Shown here: one piece after another, positions 1-9,113 of the stretch | How the letters are laid out: each line of letters starts with the position of its first letter | Numbering within the stretch: the first letter of the stretch is position 1 | Source of the DNA: Blattabacterium cuenoti | Lineage (GTDB): Bacteria; Bacteroidota; Bacteroidia; Flavobacteriales; Blattabacteriaceae | Reading direction: 5' to 3' | Assembly (NCBI RefSeq): GCF_014252395.1 | Contig: NZ_CP059219.1 | Location: forward strand, 110,610 to 174,609 | Length of the DNA: 64,000 nucleotides | Position numbers and translations under genes: made by a program | The notes under the pieces: model-generated | Database searches by the model: none | The model's input: only the letters and a program-made list of their open reading frames with translations | What the model was told of the DNA's origin: nothing

Positions 1-1
1 A

Positions 2-910
2 AATATATTATATAATATAGATAAAAAACCTCCGTTTAGAATTTTAAGTGAAATTAATAAAACATCTTGTTTATTAAGAGATAGATTTAACGATGATTTT
101 AAGTTTATCTATTGTAATAATAGTCTGATTTGTGAAGAAATATATTCATATTTATCTTTTATTGCTCCAGAAAAAACTAATATAATTAAATACTATAAAG
201 AAAATACTCCCATATTTAAAAAATATGGAATAGAAAAACAGATCCAAATTTATTTAGGTAAAAATGTCCCTCTTCCAAATGGAGCATATCTTGTTATAGA
301 ACATACTGAAGCACTTCATGTTATAGATGTAAATAGTGGTATGAGTAATCATATGGGAAAAAATTGTACAGAATCAGAAAGAATTGATTATATATTAAAA
401 ATAAATTTAATGGCTGCAACAGAGATTGCTAGACAATTAATATTAAGAGATATGGGAGGTATAATTGTAGTAGATTTTATAGATATGTATGAACCTATTC
501 AAAGAAAAAAATTGTATGAACATCTAAAAGATGAAATGAAAAATGATAAAGCAAAACATCAAATTTTACCTCCAAATAAATTTGGATTAGTTCAATTTAC
601 TCGTCATAGAGTTAGACCTGAATTAAAAGTAAAAAATCATAATAAATATCAAAAAATAAATTCTTATGTAGATTATATTCATCATTTAGAATTTATTATA
701 GATACTATAAAAAAAAATAAAGGAATTCAATTACATATACATCCTTTTGTTTCTTCTTTTTTAAAAAAAGGATTCCCTTCTATACAACAAAAATGGTTTT
801 TTAAATATAAACGATGGATTAAAATTATTCCAAACGATTCTTTTGGATACACAGAATATAAAATTACTAATAAAAATAACGATATGATATCTTCTTCTTT
901 TATTTTTTGA
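2..910 (+). CDS. rng: Ribonuclease G/E family endoribonuclease, 3' part (5' end outside window)
   Basis: The reading frame is open from the first bases of the window, so this is the C-terminal ~302 residues of a longer protein. An ATG at 341 is internal, not the start. The fragment carries the RNase E/G catalytic core: a YLVIE-TEALHVIDVNSG segment just before the internal ATG holds one metal-binding Asp, and EIARQLILRDMGGIIVVDFIDM holds the second. A DKAKHQI–KFGLVQFTRHRVRPEL block follows. The CPxC zinc-link of gamma-proteobacterial RNase E is absent, as I recall for flavobacterial homologues. The tail (HPFVSSFLKKGFPSIQQKW) is also flavobacterial in style. Expected role: 5'-end-dependent cleavage of mRNA and of rRNA precursors. 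Confidence 0.93.
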   Translation, partial: NILYNIDKKPPFRILSEINKTSCLLRDRFNDDFKFIYCNNSLICEEIYSYLSFIAPEKTNIIKYYKENTPIFKKYGIEKQIQIYLGKNVPLPNGAYLVIEHTEALHVIDVNSGMSNHMGKNCTESERIDYILKINLMAATEIARQLILRDMGGIIVVDFIDMYEPIQRKKLYEHLKDEMKNDKAKHQILPPNKFGLVQFTRHRVRPELKVKNHNKYQKINSYVDYIHHLEFIIDTIKKNKGIQLHIHPFVSSFLKKGFPSIQQKWFFKYKRWIKIIPNDSFGYTEYKITNKNNDMISSSFIF

Positions 911-917
911 ATTATTT

Positions 918-1000
918 GCGGGCATGGTGGAATTGGTAGACACGTCAGACTTAGGATCTGATGCTCATCAAGCGTAAGGGTTCAAATCCCTTTGCCCGTA
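918..1000 (+). tRNA. tRNA-Leu (anticodon UAG)
   Basis: The acceptor stem pairs 918–924 with 993–999, with a G·U closing pair and discriminator A at 1000. The anticodon stem TCAGA/TCTGA encloses loop CTTAGGA, giving anticodon TAG. A long variable arm, typical of leucine tRNAs, precedes the T arm AAGGG-TTCAAAT-CCCTT. CCA is not encoded. The gene ends one base before the stop codon of the convergent citrate synthase gene. Confidence 0.97.
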
Positions 1001-2254
1001 CTAATTTTTTTGAATATTTCTTTTTTTATTTCCTATATAAATTTGTCTAGGTCTTACTATAGGATCCATATTTAATTTCATTTCTTTCCAATGTGCCATC
1101 CATCCAGGCAATCTTCCTAAAGCGAACATAACAGTAAACATATCTTTTGGTATACCAATAGCTTGGTAAATTATACCAGAATAAAAATCAATATTAGGAT
1201 AAAGTTTTTTTTCCTTAAAATAGGAATCTTGAAGGGCTTTTTCTTCTAGATTTTTTGCCAATTCTAAAACTGGATCAGAAATATTTAATTCTTTAACAAT
1301 ATTTTCCGCTACTTTTTTAGCTATTTTTGCTCTAGGATCAAAATTTTTATAAATTCTATGTCCAAATCCCATTAATCTGAATGGATCTTTTTTATTTTTA
1401 GCTTTATCTAACCATTTTTTAATATTACCTCCACTTTTTAAAATAACTTCTAACATTTCTATTACAGCTTGATTCGCCCCTCCATGTAATCTACCCCAAA
1501 GAGCGCTAATTCCAGCAGATACAGCAGAAAATAAATCTGCATGAGCAGAACCTAGCAAGCGTACTGTCGTTGTTGAACAATTTTGTTCATGATCAGCATG
1601 TAAAATTAAAAGTTTATCTAATGCATCTGTTATAATTGTATTTTGTTGATAAGATTTATTAGGAATATAAAAAAACATTTTTAATAAATTAGAAACGTAA
1701 GAAATATTTTTATCTGGATAAGAAGGAGGTAACCCTACTTTTTTTCTATAAGTTAAAGCAGCTAATATAGGTAGTTTAGCTAAAAGATGAAAATACATAT
1801 CTTCATCTTTTAAATAATTTGTAAATGAAGTCAAAATATAAGTTAAAGAAGATAAAATTCCCATAGGATGACAAAAATTTGGAATTTCATCCAGTATTTT
1901 ATAAATATTTTGATTAATACAATTGAATTCCTTTATTTTTTCAGAAAAATGTTTTAATTGTGCAGTATTAGGTAGTTCTCCATTCAAAATAAGATAACTT
2001 GTTTCTATAAAAGAACATTTTTTAATAATTTGTTCAATAGGATATCCTCTATATAAAAGTATTCCTTTTTCTCCATCTATAAAACTGATAGAACTTTTTG
2101 TGACTCCCGTATTTTTTAATCCTGGATCAAATGTAATAAATTCTGTATTTTCTCTTAAATGAGCTATATTAATGGCTTTATTATAAGTTCCATAAACTAT
2201 AGGAAATTTATAATGACAGCCATTAATCTTAAAATCAACAATATTACTACACAT
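1001..2254 (-). CDS. gltA: Citrate synthase
   Basis: This enzyme condenses oxaloacetate and acetyl-CoA to citrate, entering the TCA cycle in the cytoplasm. The 417-residue length fits type II bacterial citrate synthases. An N-terminal beta-rich stretch with DPGLKNTGVTKSSISFIDGEKG is followed by the catalytic blocks HADHEQNCSTTTVR, WGRLHGGANQAV (active His), GFGHRIYKNFDPRAK and PNIDFYSG (active Asp). The C terminus ends FALGRLPGWMAHWKE plus a short basic tail. Its stop codon touches the 3' end of the facing tRNA-Leu gene. The upstream gene on the same strand is a GHMP kinase 46 bases away. Confidence 0.97.
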   Translation of the reverse strand: MCSNIVDFKINGCHYKFPIVYGTYNKAINIAHLRENTEFITFDPGLKNTGVTKSSISFIDGEKGILLYRGYPIEQIIKKCSFIETSYLILNGELPNTAQLKHFSEKIKEFNCINQNIYKILDEIPNFCHPMGILSSLTYILTSFTNYLKDEDMYFHLLAKLPILAALTYRKKVGLPPSYPDKNISYVSNLLKMFFYIPNKSYQQNTIITDALDKLLILHADHEQNCSTTTVRLLGSAHADLFSAVSAGISALWGRLHGGANQAVIEMLEVILKSGGNIKKWLDKAKNKKDPFRLMGFGHRIYKNFDPRAKIAKKVAENIVKELNISDPVLELAKNLEEKALQDSYFKEKKLYPNIDFYSGIIYQAIGIPKDMFTVMFALGRLPGWMAHWKEMKLNMDPIVRPRQIYIGNKKRNIQKN

Positions 2255-2291
2255 ATAAAATAGATTTAAAAAATATAAATATATTTAAATA

Positions 2292-2320
2292 AAATGATTT
2301 TTATTTTAATAAAATCATTT
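2292..2320. repeat. Perfect 10-bp inverted repeat at the GHMP kinase stop codon
   Basis: AAATGATTTT at 2292–2301 and its exact complement AAAATCATTT at 2311–2320 flank a 9-base spacer. The element covers the last codons and stop of the GHMP kinase on the minus strand. It could form a weak, nearly all-A·T hairpin at the mRNA 3' end. No clean U-tract follows on that strand, so I do not call it a rho-independent terminator. Confidence 0.35.
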
Positions 2321-3227
2321 CATCAAATGAAATAAGAGTATGAAATCCCTTTTTAGAAAAATAATTTTTCATTCCTTTTCTATAACTTATCAAAACAAAA
2401 TCTCCCCCCCAACCTCCTAAACTTTTTACTAAACCTAGATAATCTGTAAAATATATTTCTTTAATAGTAGGAATATTAAGTATTTTTGATATAATTGTTT
2501 CATGTTTTAGTAATAATTCTTCAAATTCTTTTAACGTTTTACAAAAAGGAATTTTTTTAGTTATATAAGATATATATTGTATACTATCACTAGTAATATT
2601 TTTTTTAGAATAAAAAAATTGTATACTATCACAAGTATTTTGTTTTTTATTAAGATGTAGAAAGAAAAGTTTATCTTTAAATGGTATATTCAAATTTATA
2701 GGAATAACATAAGGTTTTTTATTATAAATTTTATAAATGATAGGTTTTGAAATAGAAACACAAGCTATATCATAACCACTTCCGGGAAAAGGATAACCTA
2801 ACAACATATATGGATCTATTTTTGCCCATTTTGAAATATTATTTATTAAAGTAGAACTACTTCCCAATCCCCAATTTCTTGGAAATTCTAATTGTGTTTT
2901 AACATGTATACCAAAAGAATTTTTAAGAAAATTCTTTTTAACTTTTTTAGATTTTAATAATAAATATCTTAATCTTTTTGCCGTTTTTTTTTCTGTTTCA
3001 TAACAAATATCTAAATTTGGTAGTTTAAAAATAACTTCAAACCAAATTTCATTCATTTCATCATAACTTTTCCAATGTAAAATAGAAGATAATTTATTAT
3101 TATTAATAGTTAATGATTGTCCTTTTATTGTAGGTAAAGCTAATCCACTAGCTCCACATAAAATAAAATATTCTCCTGTTAATAATATTTTTCCATGACT
3201 ATAAAAACGTTTATGTTGATGATACAT
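2301..3227 (-). CDS. GYDIA-family GHMP kinase
   Basis: This is a small-molecule kinase of the GHMP (galactokinase/homoserine/mevalonate/phosphomevalonate) fold, 308 residues. Visible signatures are an N-terminal FYSHGKILLTGEYFILCGASGLALP, a glycine-rich ATP loop NWGLGSSSTL near residue 120, and GSGYDIACV near residue 150. The last motif gives its name to a Bacteroidota family. A C-terminal GGWGGDFVL matches the third GHMP motif. Its substrate is not known to me. A mevalonate-pathway role is plausible because relatives in Flavobacteriia often lie near HMG-CoA reductase, but here the neighbours are gltA and fabD. A 15-base direct repeat (2576–2590 and 2618–2632) makes two DSIQ segments. Confidence 0.8.
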   Translation of the reverse strand: MYHQHKRFYSHGKILLTGEYFILCGASGLALPTIKGQSLTINNNKLSSILHWKSYDEMNEIWFEVIFKLPNLDICYETEKKTAKRLRYLLLKSKKVKKNFLKNSFGIHVKTQLEFPRNWGLGSSSTLINNISKWAKIDPYMLLGYPFPGSGYDIACVSISKPIIYKIYNKKPYVIPINLNIPFKDKLFFLHLNKKQNTCDSIQFFYSKKNITSDSIQYISYITKKIPFCKTLKEFEELLLKHETIISKILNIPTIKEIYFTDYLGLVKSLGGWGGDFVLISYRKGMKNYFSKKGFHTLISFDEMILLK

Positions 3228-3242
3228 TATAGATCAAAAATT

Positions 3243-4106
3243 CTATATTCTATTTTTTAAAATTTGTTTTATTATATTTAATAATATATTTCCTGGACCT
3301 ATATCAGTAAATGAAATAGCTCCATCTTTTATCATATTTTTTATAGATTGTTTCCATTTTACTGGAAAAGTAATTTGATTTACAATATTTTTTTTTATGT
3401 CGCTAGATTTTATTACAGATTTTCCTGTAACATTTTGATATATAGAACATTTAGGTTTTTTAAATTCCATTTTTTTTATAAATATTTTTAATTTTTTTTT
3501 AGCTGGTTCCATAATAGGAGAATGAAAAGCTCCATGAACAGGAAGAATTAAAATTCTTTTAGCTCCTCCTATTTTTTCTAAAGAATAACAAACTCTTTTT
3601 AAAGCTTTATATTCTCCAGAAATAACTAATTGTCCTGGACTATTATAATTAGATGGAACGACAATTCCATTATCTTTTTTACAAAAAAATTCCACTATTT
3701 CATCTTCTAATCCAAAAACCACTGCCATTCCACCATAAACAGATTCACAAATTTCTTGCATAATTGATGCTCTATAATTCACTAAAATCAATCCTTTTTC
3801 AAAAGAGAATACATCAATTGCTGCTAAAGCTGAAAATTCTCCAAGAGAATGACCTGCTACCATATCTGGATTAAAATTATTTGATATTTTTGCTTTTATA
3901 ACTGAATAAATATAAATTGCTAGTTGCGTATATTTCGTATTTTTTAAAAGATCCTTTGTACCTTCAAACATTATAGATGTTATTTTAAATCCTAAAACTT
4001 CATCAGCTAATTGAAATAATTTTTTTGCTAGATTATTTTTTTTATATAAATTTTTACCCATTCCTAAAAATTGAGATCCCTGTCCTGGAAATAAATAAGC
4101 TTTCAT
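3243..4106 (-). CDS. fabD: Malonyl-CoA:ACP transacylase
   Basis: FabD moves malonate from CoA to acyl carrier protein, the entry step of fatty acid elongation. At 287 residues it is of normal length. It shows the family's start FPGQGSQFLGMG, the nucleophile elbow GHSLGEFSAL (active Ser near residue 85), the conserved HGAFHSPIMEPA (active His near 195) and the C-terminal DIGPGNIL. It lies 15 bases upstream of the GHMP kinase on the same strand, so the two are probably cotranscribed. The convergent acetyl-CoA carboxylase subunits accB and accC sit elsewhere in the window. Confidence 0.96.
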   Translation of the reverse strand: MKAYLFPGQGSQFLGMGKNLYKKNNLAKKLFQLADEVLGFKITSIMFEGTKDLLKNTKYTQLAIYIYSVIKAKISNNFNPDMVAGHSLGEFSALAAIDVFSFEKGLILVNYRASIMQEICESVYGGMAVVFGLEDEIVEFFCKKDNGIVVPSNYNSPGQLVISGEYKALKRVCYSLEKIGGAKRILILPVHGAFHSPIMEPAKKKLKIFIKKMEFKKPKCSIYQNVTGKSVIKSSDIKKNIVNQITFPVKWKQSIKNMIKDGAISFTDIGPGNILLNIIKQILKNRI

Positions 4107-4132
4107 AAATATTTTTTTTAAATTAAAATAAA

Positions 4133-4903
4133 ATGATTAAAATAATTGATACTCACGCTCATTTATATATGAATGAATTTGAAAAAGATATTAATTTTGT
4201 TATAAAAAAAGCCCTTAAACAAGGTATATATAGATTTTTACTTCCTTCTATAAATAGCTATACTGTACCTAAAATATTAAAATTAGAGAAAAAATATCCT
4301 AATATATGTTTTCCTATGATAGGATTACATCCTAATATGGTACATCCTAATAGTTTGGAAAAAGAATTAAACAATATCAAAAAATGGTTAGATAAATATT
4401 CTTTTATTTCTATAGGAGAAATTGGTATGGATCTACATTTGGAAAAAAAATTTGTTTTTGAACAAGAATATGCTTTTAAAACTCAAATAAAATGGGCTAA
4501 AGAAAAAAAACTACCAATAGTGATTCATTGCAGAAATGCTTTTGATCAAATTTTTAATATTCTTTCAAAAGAAAAAAATTTCTTTTTGAAAGGAGTTTTT
4601 CATTGTTTCTCTGGAACTTTAGAACAAGCTATGAAAATTATTGATTTTGGAATTAAATTAGGTATTGGTGGAATAATTACTTTTAAAAATAATTATATTA
4701 GTAAATTTTTACATAAAATAAGTTTAGATCATATAATATTAGAAACTGATTCTCCATACCTTTCTCCACATCCTTTTAGAGGAAAAAGAAATGAACCCGT
4801 TAATTTAAAAATAATTTTAAAAAAACTTTCTAAAATTTATTCTATTCCAGAAAAAAAAATTGCAGATATTATTAATATAAATGTAGAAAATATATTTTTT
4901 TAA
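4133..4903 (+). CDS. tatD: TatD family metal-dependent hydrolase (DNase)
   Basis: A TIM-barrel metallohydrolase of 256 residues. The metal ligands expected for TatD are all visible: HxH in DTHAHLY near the N terminus, Glu in SIGEIGMDLH, His in IVIHCRNA, His in VFHCFSGT and Asp in LETDSPYL. Family members have 3'-5' DNase activity and have been linked to DNA repair and quality control; the physiological substrate here is unknown. It starts 26 bases from the divergent fabD start and ends one base before the convergent fumarase stop. Confidence 0.93.
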   Translation: MIKIIDTHAHLYMNEFEKDINFVIKKALKQGIYRFLLPSINSYTVPKILKLEKKYPNICFPMIGLHPNMVHPNSLEKELNNIKKWLDKYSFISIGEIGMDLHLEKKFVFEQEYAFKTQIKWAKEKKLPIVIHCRNAFDQIFNILSKEKNFFLKGVFHCFSGTLEQAMKIIDFGIKLGIGGIITFKNNYISKFLHKISLDHIILETDSPYLSPHPFRGKRNEPVNLKIILKKLSKIYSIPEKKIADIININVENIFF

Positions 4904-4904
4904 A

Positions 4905-6293
4905 TTATACCATTTTAGAAGGGTTTACTAGTTTATCAAATTCTTCATTAGTTAAATATCCTAATCTAATAGATTCTTCTTTTAAAGTAGTATTATTTTC
5001 ATAAGCACATTTTGCTATTTTTGCTGATTTTTCATATCCAATATGAGTATTTAATGCTGTAACTAGCATCAAAGATTTATTCAAATGTTCTTTAATTCTA
5101 TGATAATTTGGTTTTATACCTTTTATACAAAAGTTAGAAAAAGATAAACAAACATCTGCTAAAAGTTGAGAAGATTGCAAAAAATTATATATTATTAATG
5201 GTTTAGAAACATTTAATTCATAATTACCTGAAGATCCTGCGATTGAAATTGTTACATCATTACCTATAATTTGCATACAAACCATAATAAGAGCTTCACA
5301 TTGAGTAGGATTTATTTTTCCTGGCATAATAGAAGATCCAGGTTCATTTTCTGGAATATAAATCTCTCCAATACCGGAACGAGGACCAGAGGCAAGAAAA
5401 CGAATGTCGTTTGATATTTTTATTAAGGAAACAGCTATTTGTTTAATAGCTCCATGAGCTTCTACTATAGCATCATGAGATGATAAAGATTCAAATTTAT
5501 TTTTTGCTACTTGAAAAGGTATATTTGTATATTTAGAAATAAATTCCGTTACCTTTTTATCAAATCCTTTAGGAGCGTTCAATCCTGTTCCTACAGCAGT
5601 TCCACCTATAGATAATTCAGAAAGATGATCTAAGGTTTTTTTTATAGAAATTAATCCATGATCTATTTGAGATACATAACCAGAAAATTCTTGTCCTAAA
5701 GTAATAGGAGTAGCATCCATAAGATGAGTTCTACCTATTTTAATAATATTATTAAATAATTTAGATTTTTTTTCTAAATTTTTTTTCAATTTTATAATTG
5801 AAGGAATAGTTTTCTCTATTAATTTTTTATAAGAAGCAATATGCATTGCTGTAGAAAAAGTATCATTAGATGACTGTGACATATTTACATCATCATTAGG
5901 ATGAATAAAAGATTTTTTTTTATTAGAAAGAGTTCCTCCTGTTAAAACATGTGCTCTATTAGAAATAACTTCATTTATATTCATATTAGTATGAGTACCA
6001 GAACCTGTTTGCCATATTACCAAAGGAAATTGATTATTTAATTTTCCTTTTATAATTTCATCACATACCAAAGATATTATATCTTTTTTTTTTTTAGATA
6101 AAATACCAAATTCAAAATTAGCATGAGCTGCTGCTTTTTTTATAAAAGCAAAAGAATGAATTACTTCTATAGGCATGGATGATTCTAATCCTATTCTAAA
6201 ATTTATTCTAGACCTTTCTGTTTGCGCTCCCCAATATTTTTCCATAGGAACTTGTACTTTACCTAAAGTATCTTTTTCTGTTCTATAAATCAT
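4905..6293 (-). CDS. fumC: Fumarate hydratase, class II
   Basis: Fumarase interconverts fumarate and malate in the TCA cycle using an iron-free tetrameric enzyme. The 462-residue length is standard. Recognisable blocks in order are [15 protein letters not shown], the substrate-binding [29 protein letters not shown] with the catalytic His, [12 protein letters not shown], and the superfamily signature [15 protein letters not shown] with the active-site loop serine. Fumarate is of interest here because the window also encodes a class 1A-type dihydroorotate dehydrogenase that would reduce fumarate to succinate. Confidence 0.97.
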   Translation of the reverse strand: MIYRTEKDTLGKVQVPMEKYWGAQTERSRINFRIGLESSMPIEVIHSFAFIKKAAAHANFEFGILSKKKKDIISLVCDEIIKGKLNNQFPLVIWQTGSGTHTNMNINEVISNRAHVLTGGTLSNKKKSFIHPNDDVNMSQSSNDTFSTAMHIASYKKLIEKTIPSIIKLKKNLEKKSKLFNNIIKIGRTHLMDATPITLGQEFSGYVSQIDHGLISIKKTLDHLSELSIGGTAVGTGLNAPKGFDKKVTEFISKYTNIPFQVAKNKFESLSSHDAIVEAHGAIKQIAVSLIKISNDIRFLASGPRSGIGEIYIPENEPGSSIMPGKINPTQCEALIMVCMQIIGNDVTISIAGSSGNYELNVSKPLIIYNFLQSSQLLADVCLSFSNFCIKGIKPNYHRIKEHLNKSLMLVTALNTHIGYEKSAKIAKCAYENNTTLKEESIRLGYLTNEEFDKLVNPSKMV

Positions 6294-6364
6294 TTTCCTA
6301 ATTTTTGTGTGAAATTATAAAAAAAAACAGAACTTTTTATCTTATTATATCTTAAATTTTAGTG

Positions 6365-6517
6365 ATGATAATTAAATTTATAGGATTTTTATTTTTTTTA
6401 TTTATAACTATATCTGGTTTTTGGTGTGTATTTTTTTTATCTTTTTTTAGTATTTACTGGATTTTTAGTCTATTAATTAAATATTTATATTTATTTTTTA
6501 ATAAAAATGAAAAATAA
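6365..6517 (+). CDS. Small hydrophobic protein, unrecognised
   Basis: An ATG at 6365 opens a 50-codon frame ending TAA at 6515–6517. The protein is almost wholly hydrophobic: about two membrane-spanning stretches rich in Phe, Leu and Ile with four Trp/Tyr-rich positions, then a short charged tail NKNEK. Its last 11 bases overlap the start of the DivIC/FtsB-like gene in another frame, suggesting translational coupling. It begins 71 bases from the divergent fumC start. I do not recognise a family. In such A+T-rich DNA a hydrophobic frame this short can occur by chance, so existence rests on position and spacing. Confidence 0.45.
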   Translation: MIIKFIGFLFFLFITISGFWCVFFLSFFSIYWIFSLLIKYLYLFFNKNEK

Positions 6518-6797
6518 AAAAATTAAATTATTTATTATAAATAAATACTTTTGGATAAGTTTTTTTTTCTTTATATGGATGTCTTTATTTGATACTAATT
6601 CTTTAATATTACATTATAAATTAAAAAATAATATTGATAAAATAACATTAGATAGAGATTTTTTAAAGAAAAAAATTTTATTAGAAACTAATCATTTAAA
6701 AAAATTAAAAACAGATTCTAAATATCTTGAAAAATTAGCTAGAGAAAAATTTTATATGAAAAAAAAAGATGAAGATCTATTTGTAATAACAAATTAA
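6507..6797 (+). CDS. Septum formation initiator (DivIC/FtsB-like)
   Basis: A 96-residue bitopic membrane protein. It has a short basic N terminus, one transmembrane helix at about residues 11–30 (YFWISFFFFIWMSLF), then a coiled coil to about residue 75 and a C-terminal block LAREKFYMKKKDEDLFVI. That block is the hallmark of the FtsB/DivIC family, which links FtsQ and FtsL at the division septum. It follows the small hydrophobic ORF with an 11-base overlap and converges on mnmG with a 17-base gap. DivIC-like versus FtsB orthology cannot be settled from the sequence alone. Confidence 0.85.
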   Translation: MKNKKIKLFIINKYFWISFFFFIWMSLFDTNSLILHYKLKNNIDKITLDRDFLKKKILLETNHLKKLKTDSKYLEKLAREKFYMKKKDEDLFVITN

Positions 6798-6814
6798 AAT
6801 AATAAATAAATATA

Positions 6815-8674
6815 TTAACGTCCCATATAAATTAATAAAATACTTAAATCTGAAGGAGAAACACCACTAATTCTTGATGCTTGAGATAAAGATATTGGAC
6901 GGTAATAATCTAATTTTTCTCTAGCTTCTAATGATAAAGATTTAATATTTTTATAGTTAAAATTATTTGGAATTTTAAGATTCTCTAATTTTATTAATTT
7001 TTTTGCATTTTCTTTTTCTCTATCAATATATCCTTTATATTTTATACGAATTGATACTTGTTCTAATATTTCTTGGCTAAAATTATTTTTTTCAATTTTC
7101 TTTTTTATAAAAGAAATATTTGATATATCTTTTATATCAATTTCAGATCTTGATAAGATAGTTTCTATTTTTTTATCATGAGATATTATTGGTGAATTTT
7201 TATAAATTAAAATAGGATTTATTATTTTTGGATCAAAATTAGTTTTTTTAAAAAAAAATATACATTTTTCAATTTTAGATATTTTATTATCTACCATTTT
7301 CATTTTTTCTTCTGAAATTAATCCAATATTATATCCCATATAAGTAAGTCTTTCATCAGCATTATCTTGTCGTAATAACATTCTATATTCTGCCCTTGAA
7401 GTAAACATTCTATAAGGTTCTTTTATACCTTTTGTAATTAAATCATCTATTAACACTCCAATATAAGCTTCATTCCTTTTAAGAATAAAAGGATCTTTTT
7501 TCTCATTTTTTAAATGAGCATTAATTCCCGCTATTAAACCTTGTGCTGCAGCTTCTTCATATCCAGTAGTACCGTTAATTTGTCCTGCAAAAAAAAGATT
7601 TTCTATAATTTTACTTTCTAAAGTATGTTTTAATTGTTCTGGAGGAAAATAATCGTATTCAATAGCGTATCCTGGTCTCAATATCTTAACCTTTTCGAAT
7701 CCTGAAATTTCTTTTAAAGATTTATATTGTAATTCTTCAGGAAATGAGGTTGAAAATCCATTTATATATACTTCTACTGTATTCCATCCTTCCGGTTCCA
7801 CAAAAATAGGATGTTCTTTTTTATTAGAAAATCTAAAAATTTTCTCTTCTATAGAAGGACAATATCGAGGACTACTTCCTTTAAAAATTGGAGAAAAATT
7901 AATATTTTCATATATTAAATCATGAACTTTATGATTTGTATAAGTAATATAACATTTTCTTTGTTTTTTTAATTTTTTAGAATTATAAAAAAAAGAAAAT
8001 TTTTTTGGATTTTTATCTCCATTTTGAACTATCATTTTCTTATAATCTAAAGAACGACCATCTACTCTTGGAGATGTTCCTGTTTTCATTCTACCATATT
8101 TTAATCCAAAATATTTAGTTAATTGTTCTGTAATTCCTTTAGACTCTTGTTCTGCTATTCTTCCCCCATTAATTTTTTTTTCTCCAATGTGTATTTTTCC
8201 ATTTAAAAAAGTTCCATTTGTTAGAATCACTATTTTAGATTTAATTTTTAATCCAAAAAGTGTTATCACTCCTTTAACTATACATTTTTCTATAATTAAA
8301 GATGTAACAGTATCTTGATATAAATCAAGTGTAATATTCTTTTCTAAAAAAAATCTCCAATAATAAGAAAATAATTTCCTATCACATTGAGCTCTAGGAC
8401 TCCACATTGCAGGACCTTTAGATTTATTTAACATTCTAAATTGAATAGTACTACAATCAGAAATAATTCCTGAATATCCACCTAATGCATCTATTTCACG
8501 AATTATTTGTCCTTTTGCAATTCCTCCTATAGCTGGATTGCATGACATTTGTCCTATTGTTTGTAAATTACTAGTAATAAGTAAGGTTTTTGATCCCATC
8601 TTAGAAGAAGCAATAGCAGCTTCGGATCCTGCATGTCCCCCTCCTACTACAAGAATATCATATGTATTTAACAT
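6815..8674 (-). CDS. mnmG: tRNA uridine-5-carboxymethylaminomethyl modification enzyme MnmG (GidA)
   Basis: MnmG, with MnmE, installs the cmnm5 group on the wobble uridine of several tRNAs using FAD and methylene-THF. The 619-residue length is normal. The N terminus carries the FAD dinucleotide fold DILVVGGGHAGSEAAIAS. Further family blocks are PAIGGIAKGQIIREIDALGG, GRMKTGTSPRVDGRSLDY, NGTTGYEEAAAQGLIAGINAHL and a C-terminal helical domain with REKLDYYRPISLSQASRISGVSP. It starts 3 bases after the ybeY stop, so the two are likely in one transcript. Confidence 0.97.
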   Translation of the reverse strand: MLNTYDILVVGGGHAGSEAAIASSKMGSKTLLITSNLQTIGQMSCNPAIGGIAKGQIIREIDALGGYSGIISDCSTIQFRMLNKSKGPAMWSPRAQCDRKLFSYYWRFFLEKNITLDLYQDTVTSLIIEKCIVKGVITLFGLKIKSKIVILTNGTFLNGKIHIGEKKINGGRIAEQESKGITEQLTKYFGLKYGRMKTGTSPRVDGRSLDYKKMIVQNGDKNPKKFSFFYNSKKLKKQRKCYITYTNHKVHDLIYENINFSPIFKGSSPRYCPSIEEKIFRFSNKKEHPIFVEPEGWNTVEVYINGFSTSFPEELQYKSLKEISGFEKVKILRPGYAIEYDYFPPEQLKHTLESKIIENLFFAGQINGTTGYEEAAAQGLIAGINAHLKNEKKDPFILKRNEAYIGVLIDDLITKGIKEPYRMFTSRAEYRMLLRQDNADERLTYMGYNIGLISEEKMKMVDNKISKIEKCIFFFKKTNFDPKIINPILIYKNSPIISHDKKIETILSRSEIDIKDISNISFIKKKIEKNNFSQEILEQVSIRIKYKGYIDREKENAKKLIKLENLKIPNNFNYKNIKSLSLEAREKLDYYRPISLSQASRISGVSPSDLSILLIYMGR

Positions 8675-8677
8675 ATT

Positions 8678-9097
8678 TCAATATTGAAATAAATTTAAAT
8701 AAAAATCTTCTTTTTTTTTCATTATTATTTGATCCATTTTATTTTGATCATCATATCCTAAAAAATGTAATATTGCATGTATCATTACACGTTTTAATTC
8801 AAATAAAAAAAATTGATGCCATTGATTAGAATTCTCTATAACGCGATCTATACTAATAAATATATCTCCTGATATACATTTTTTTAAAGAGTAATTAAAT
8901 GCAATTACATCTGTATAAAAATTTTTTTTAAGATATTTTTTATTCATTTCTAAAATAAATTTATCGTTACAAAAAATATAATTAATATTTCCTATATATA
9001 TATTACCTTCGTTTTTTAATAAAAGATAAATATCTTTAATAAATAAAGATTCATTTATAACATAGAAATCTGAAATTTCATAAAATAATTTAATCAC
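8678..9097 (-). CDS. ybeY: Endoribonuclease YbeY (rRNA maturation)
   Basis: YbeY is a zinc-dependent single-strand endoribonuclease needed for 16S rRNA 3' maturation and ribosome quality control. The metal site is visible as HAILHFLGYDDQ, fitting HxxxHxxGYDH-type motifs, with Gln where the third His usually stands. I place the start at the GTG at 9097. It gives 139 residues beginning like the family (I-x-F/L-x-x-E). The upstream in-frame ATG at 9178 would add 27 residues that are only the antisense of pssA. The gene is therefore GTG-initiated and lies 16 bases from the divergent TTG start of pssA. Confidence 0.87.
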   Translation of the reverse strand: MIKLFYEISDFYVINESLFIKDIYLLLKNEGNIYIGNINYIFCNDKFILEMNKKYLKKNFYTDVIAFNYSLKKCISGDIFISIDRVIENSNQWHQFFLFELKRVMIHAILHFLGYDDQNKMDQIIMKKKEDFYLNLFQY

Positions 9098-9113
9098 AAA
9101 AATAATTTTTATT

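Noticed and set aside
2292-2320. Rho-independent terminator for the GHMP kinase
   Set aside because: The stem is nearly all A·T and no U tract follows on the transcribed strand; kept only as an inverted repeat.
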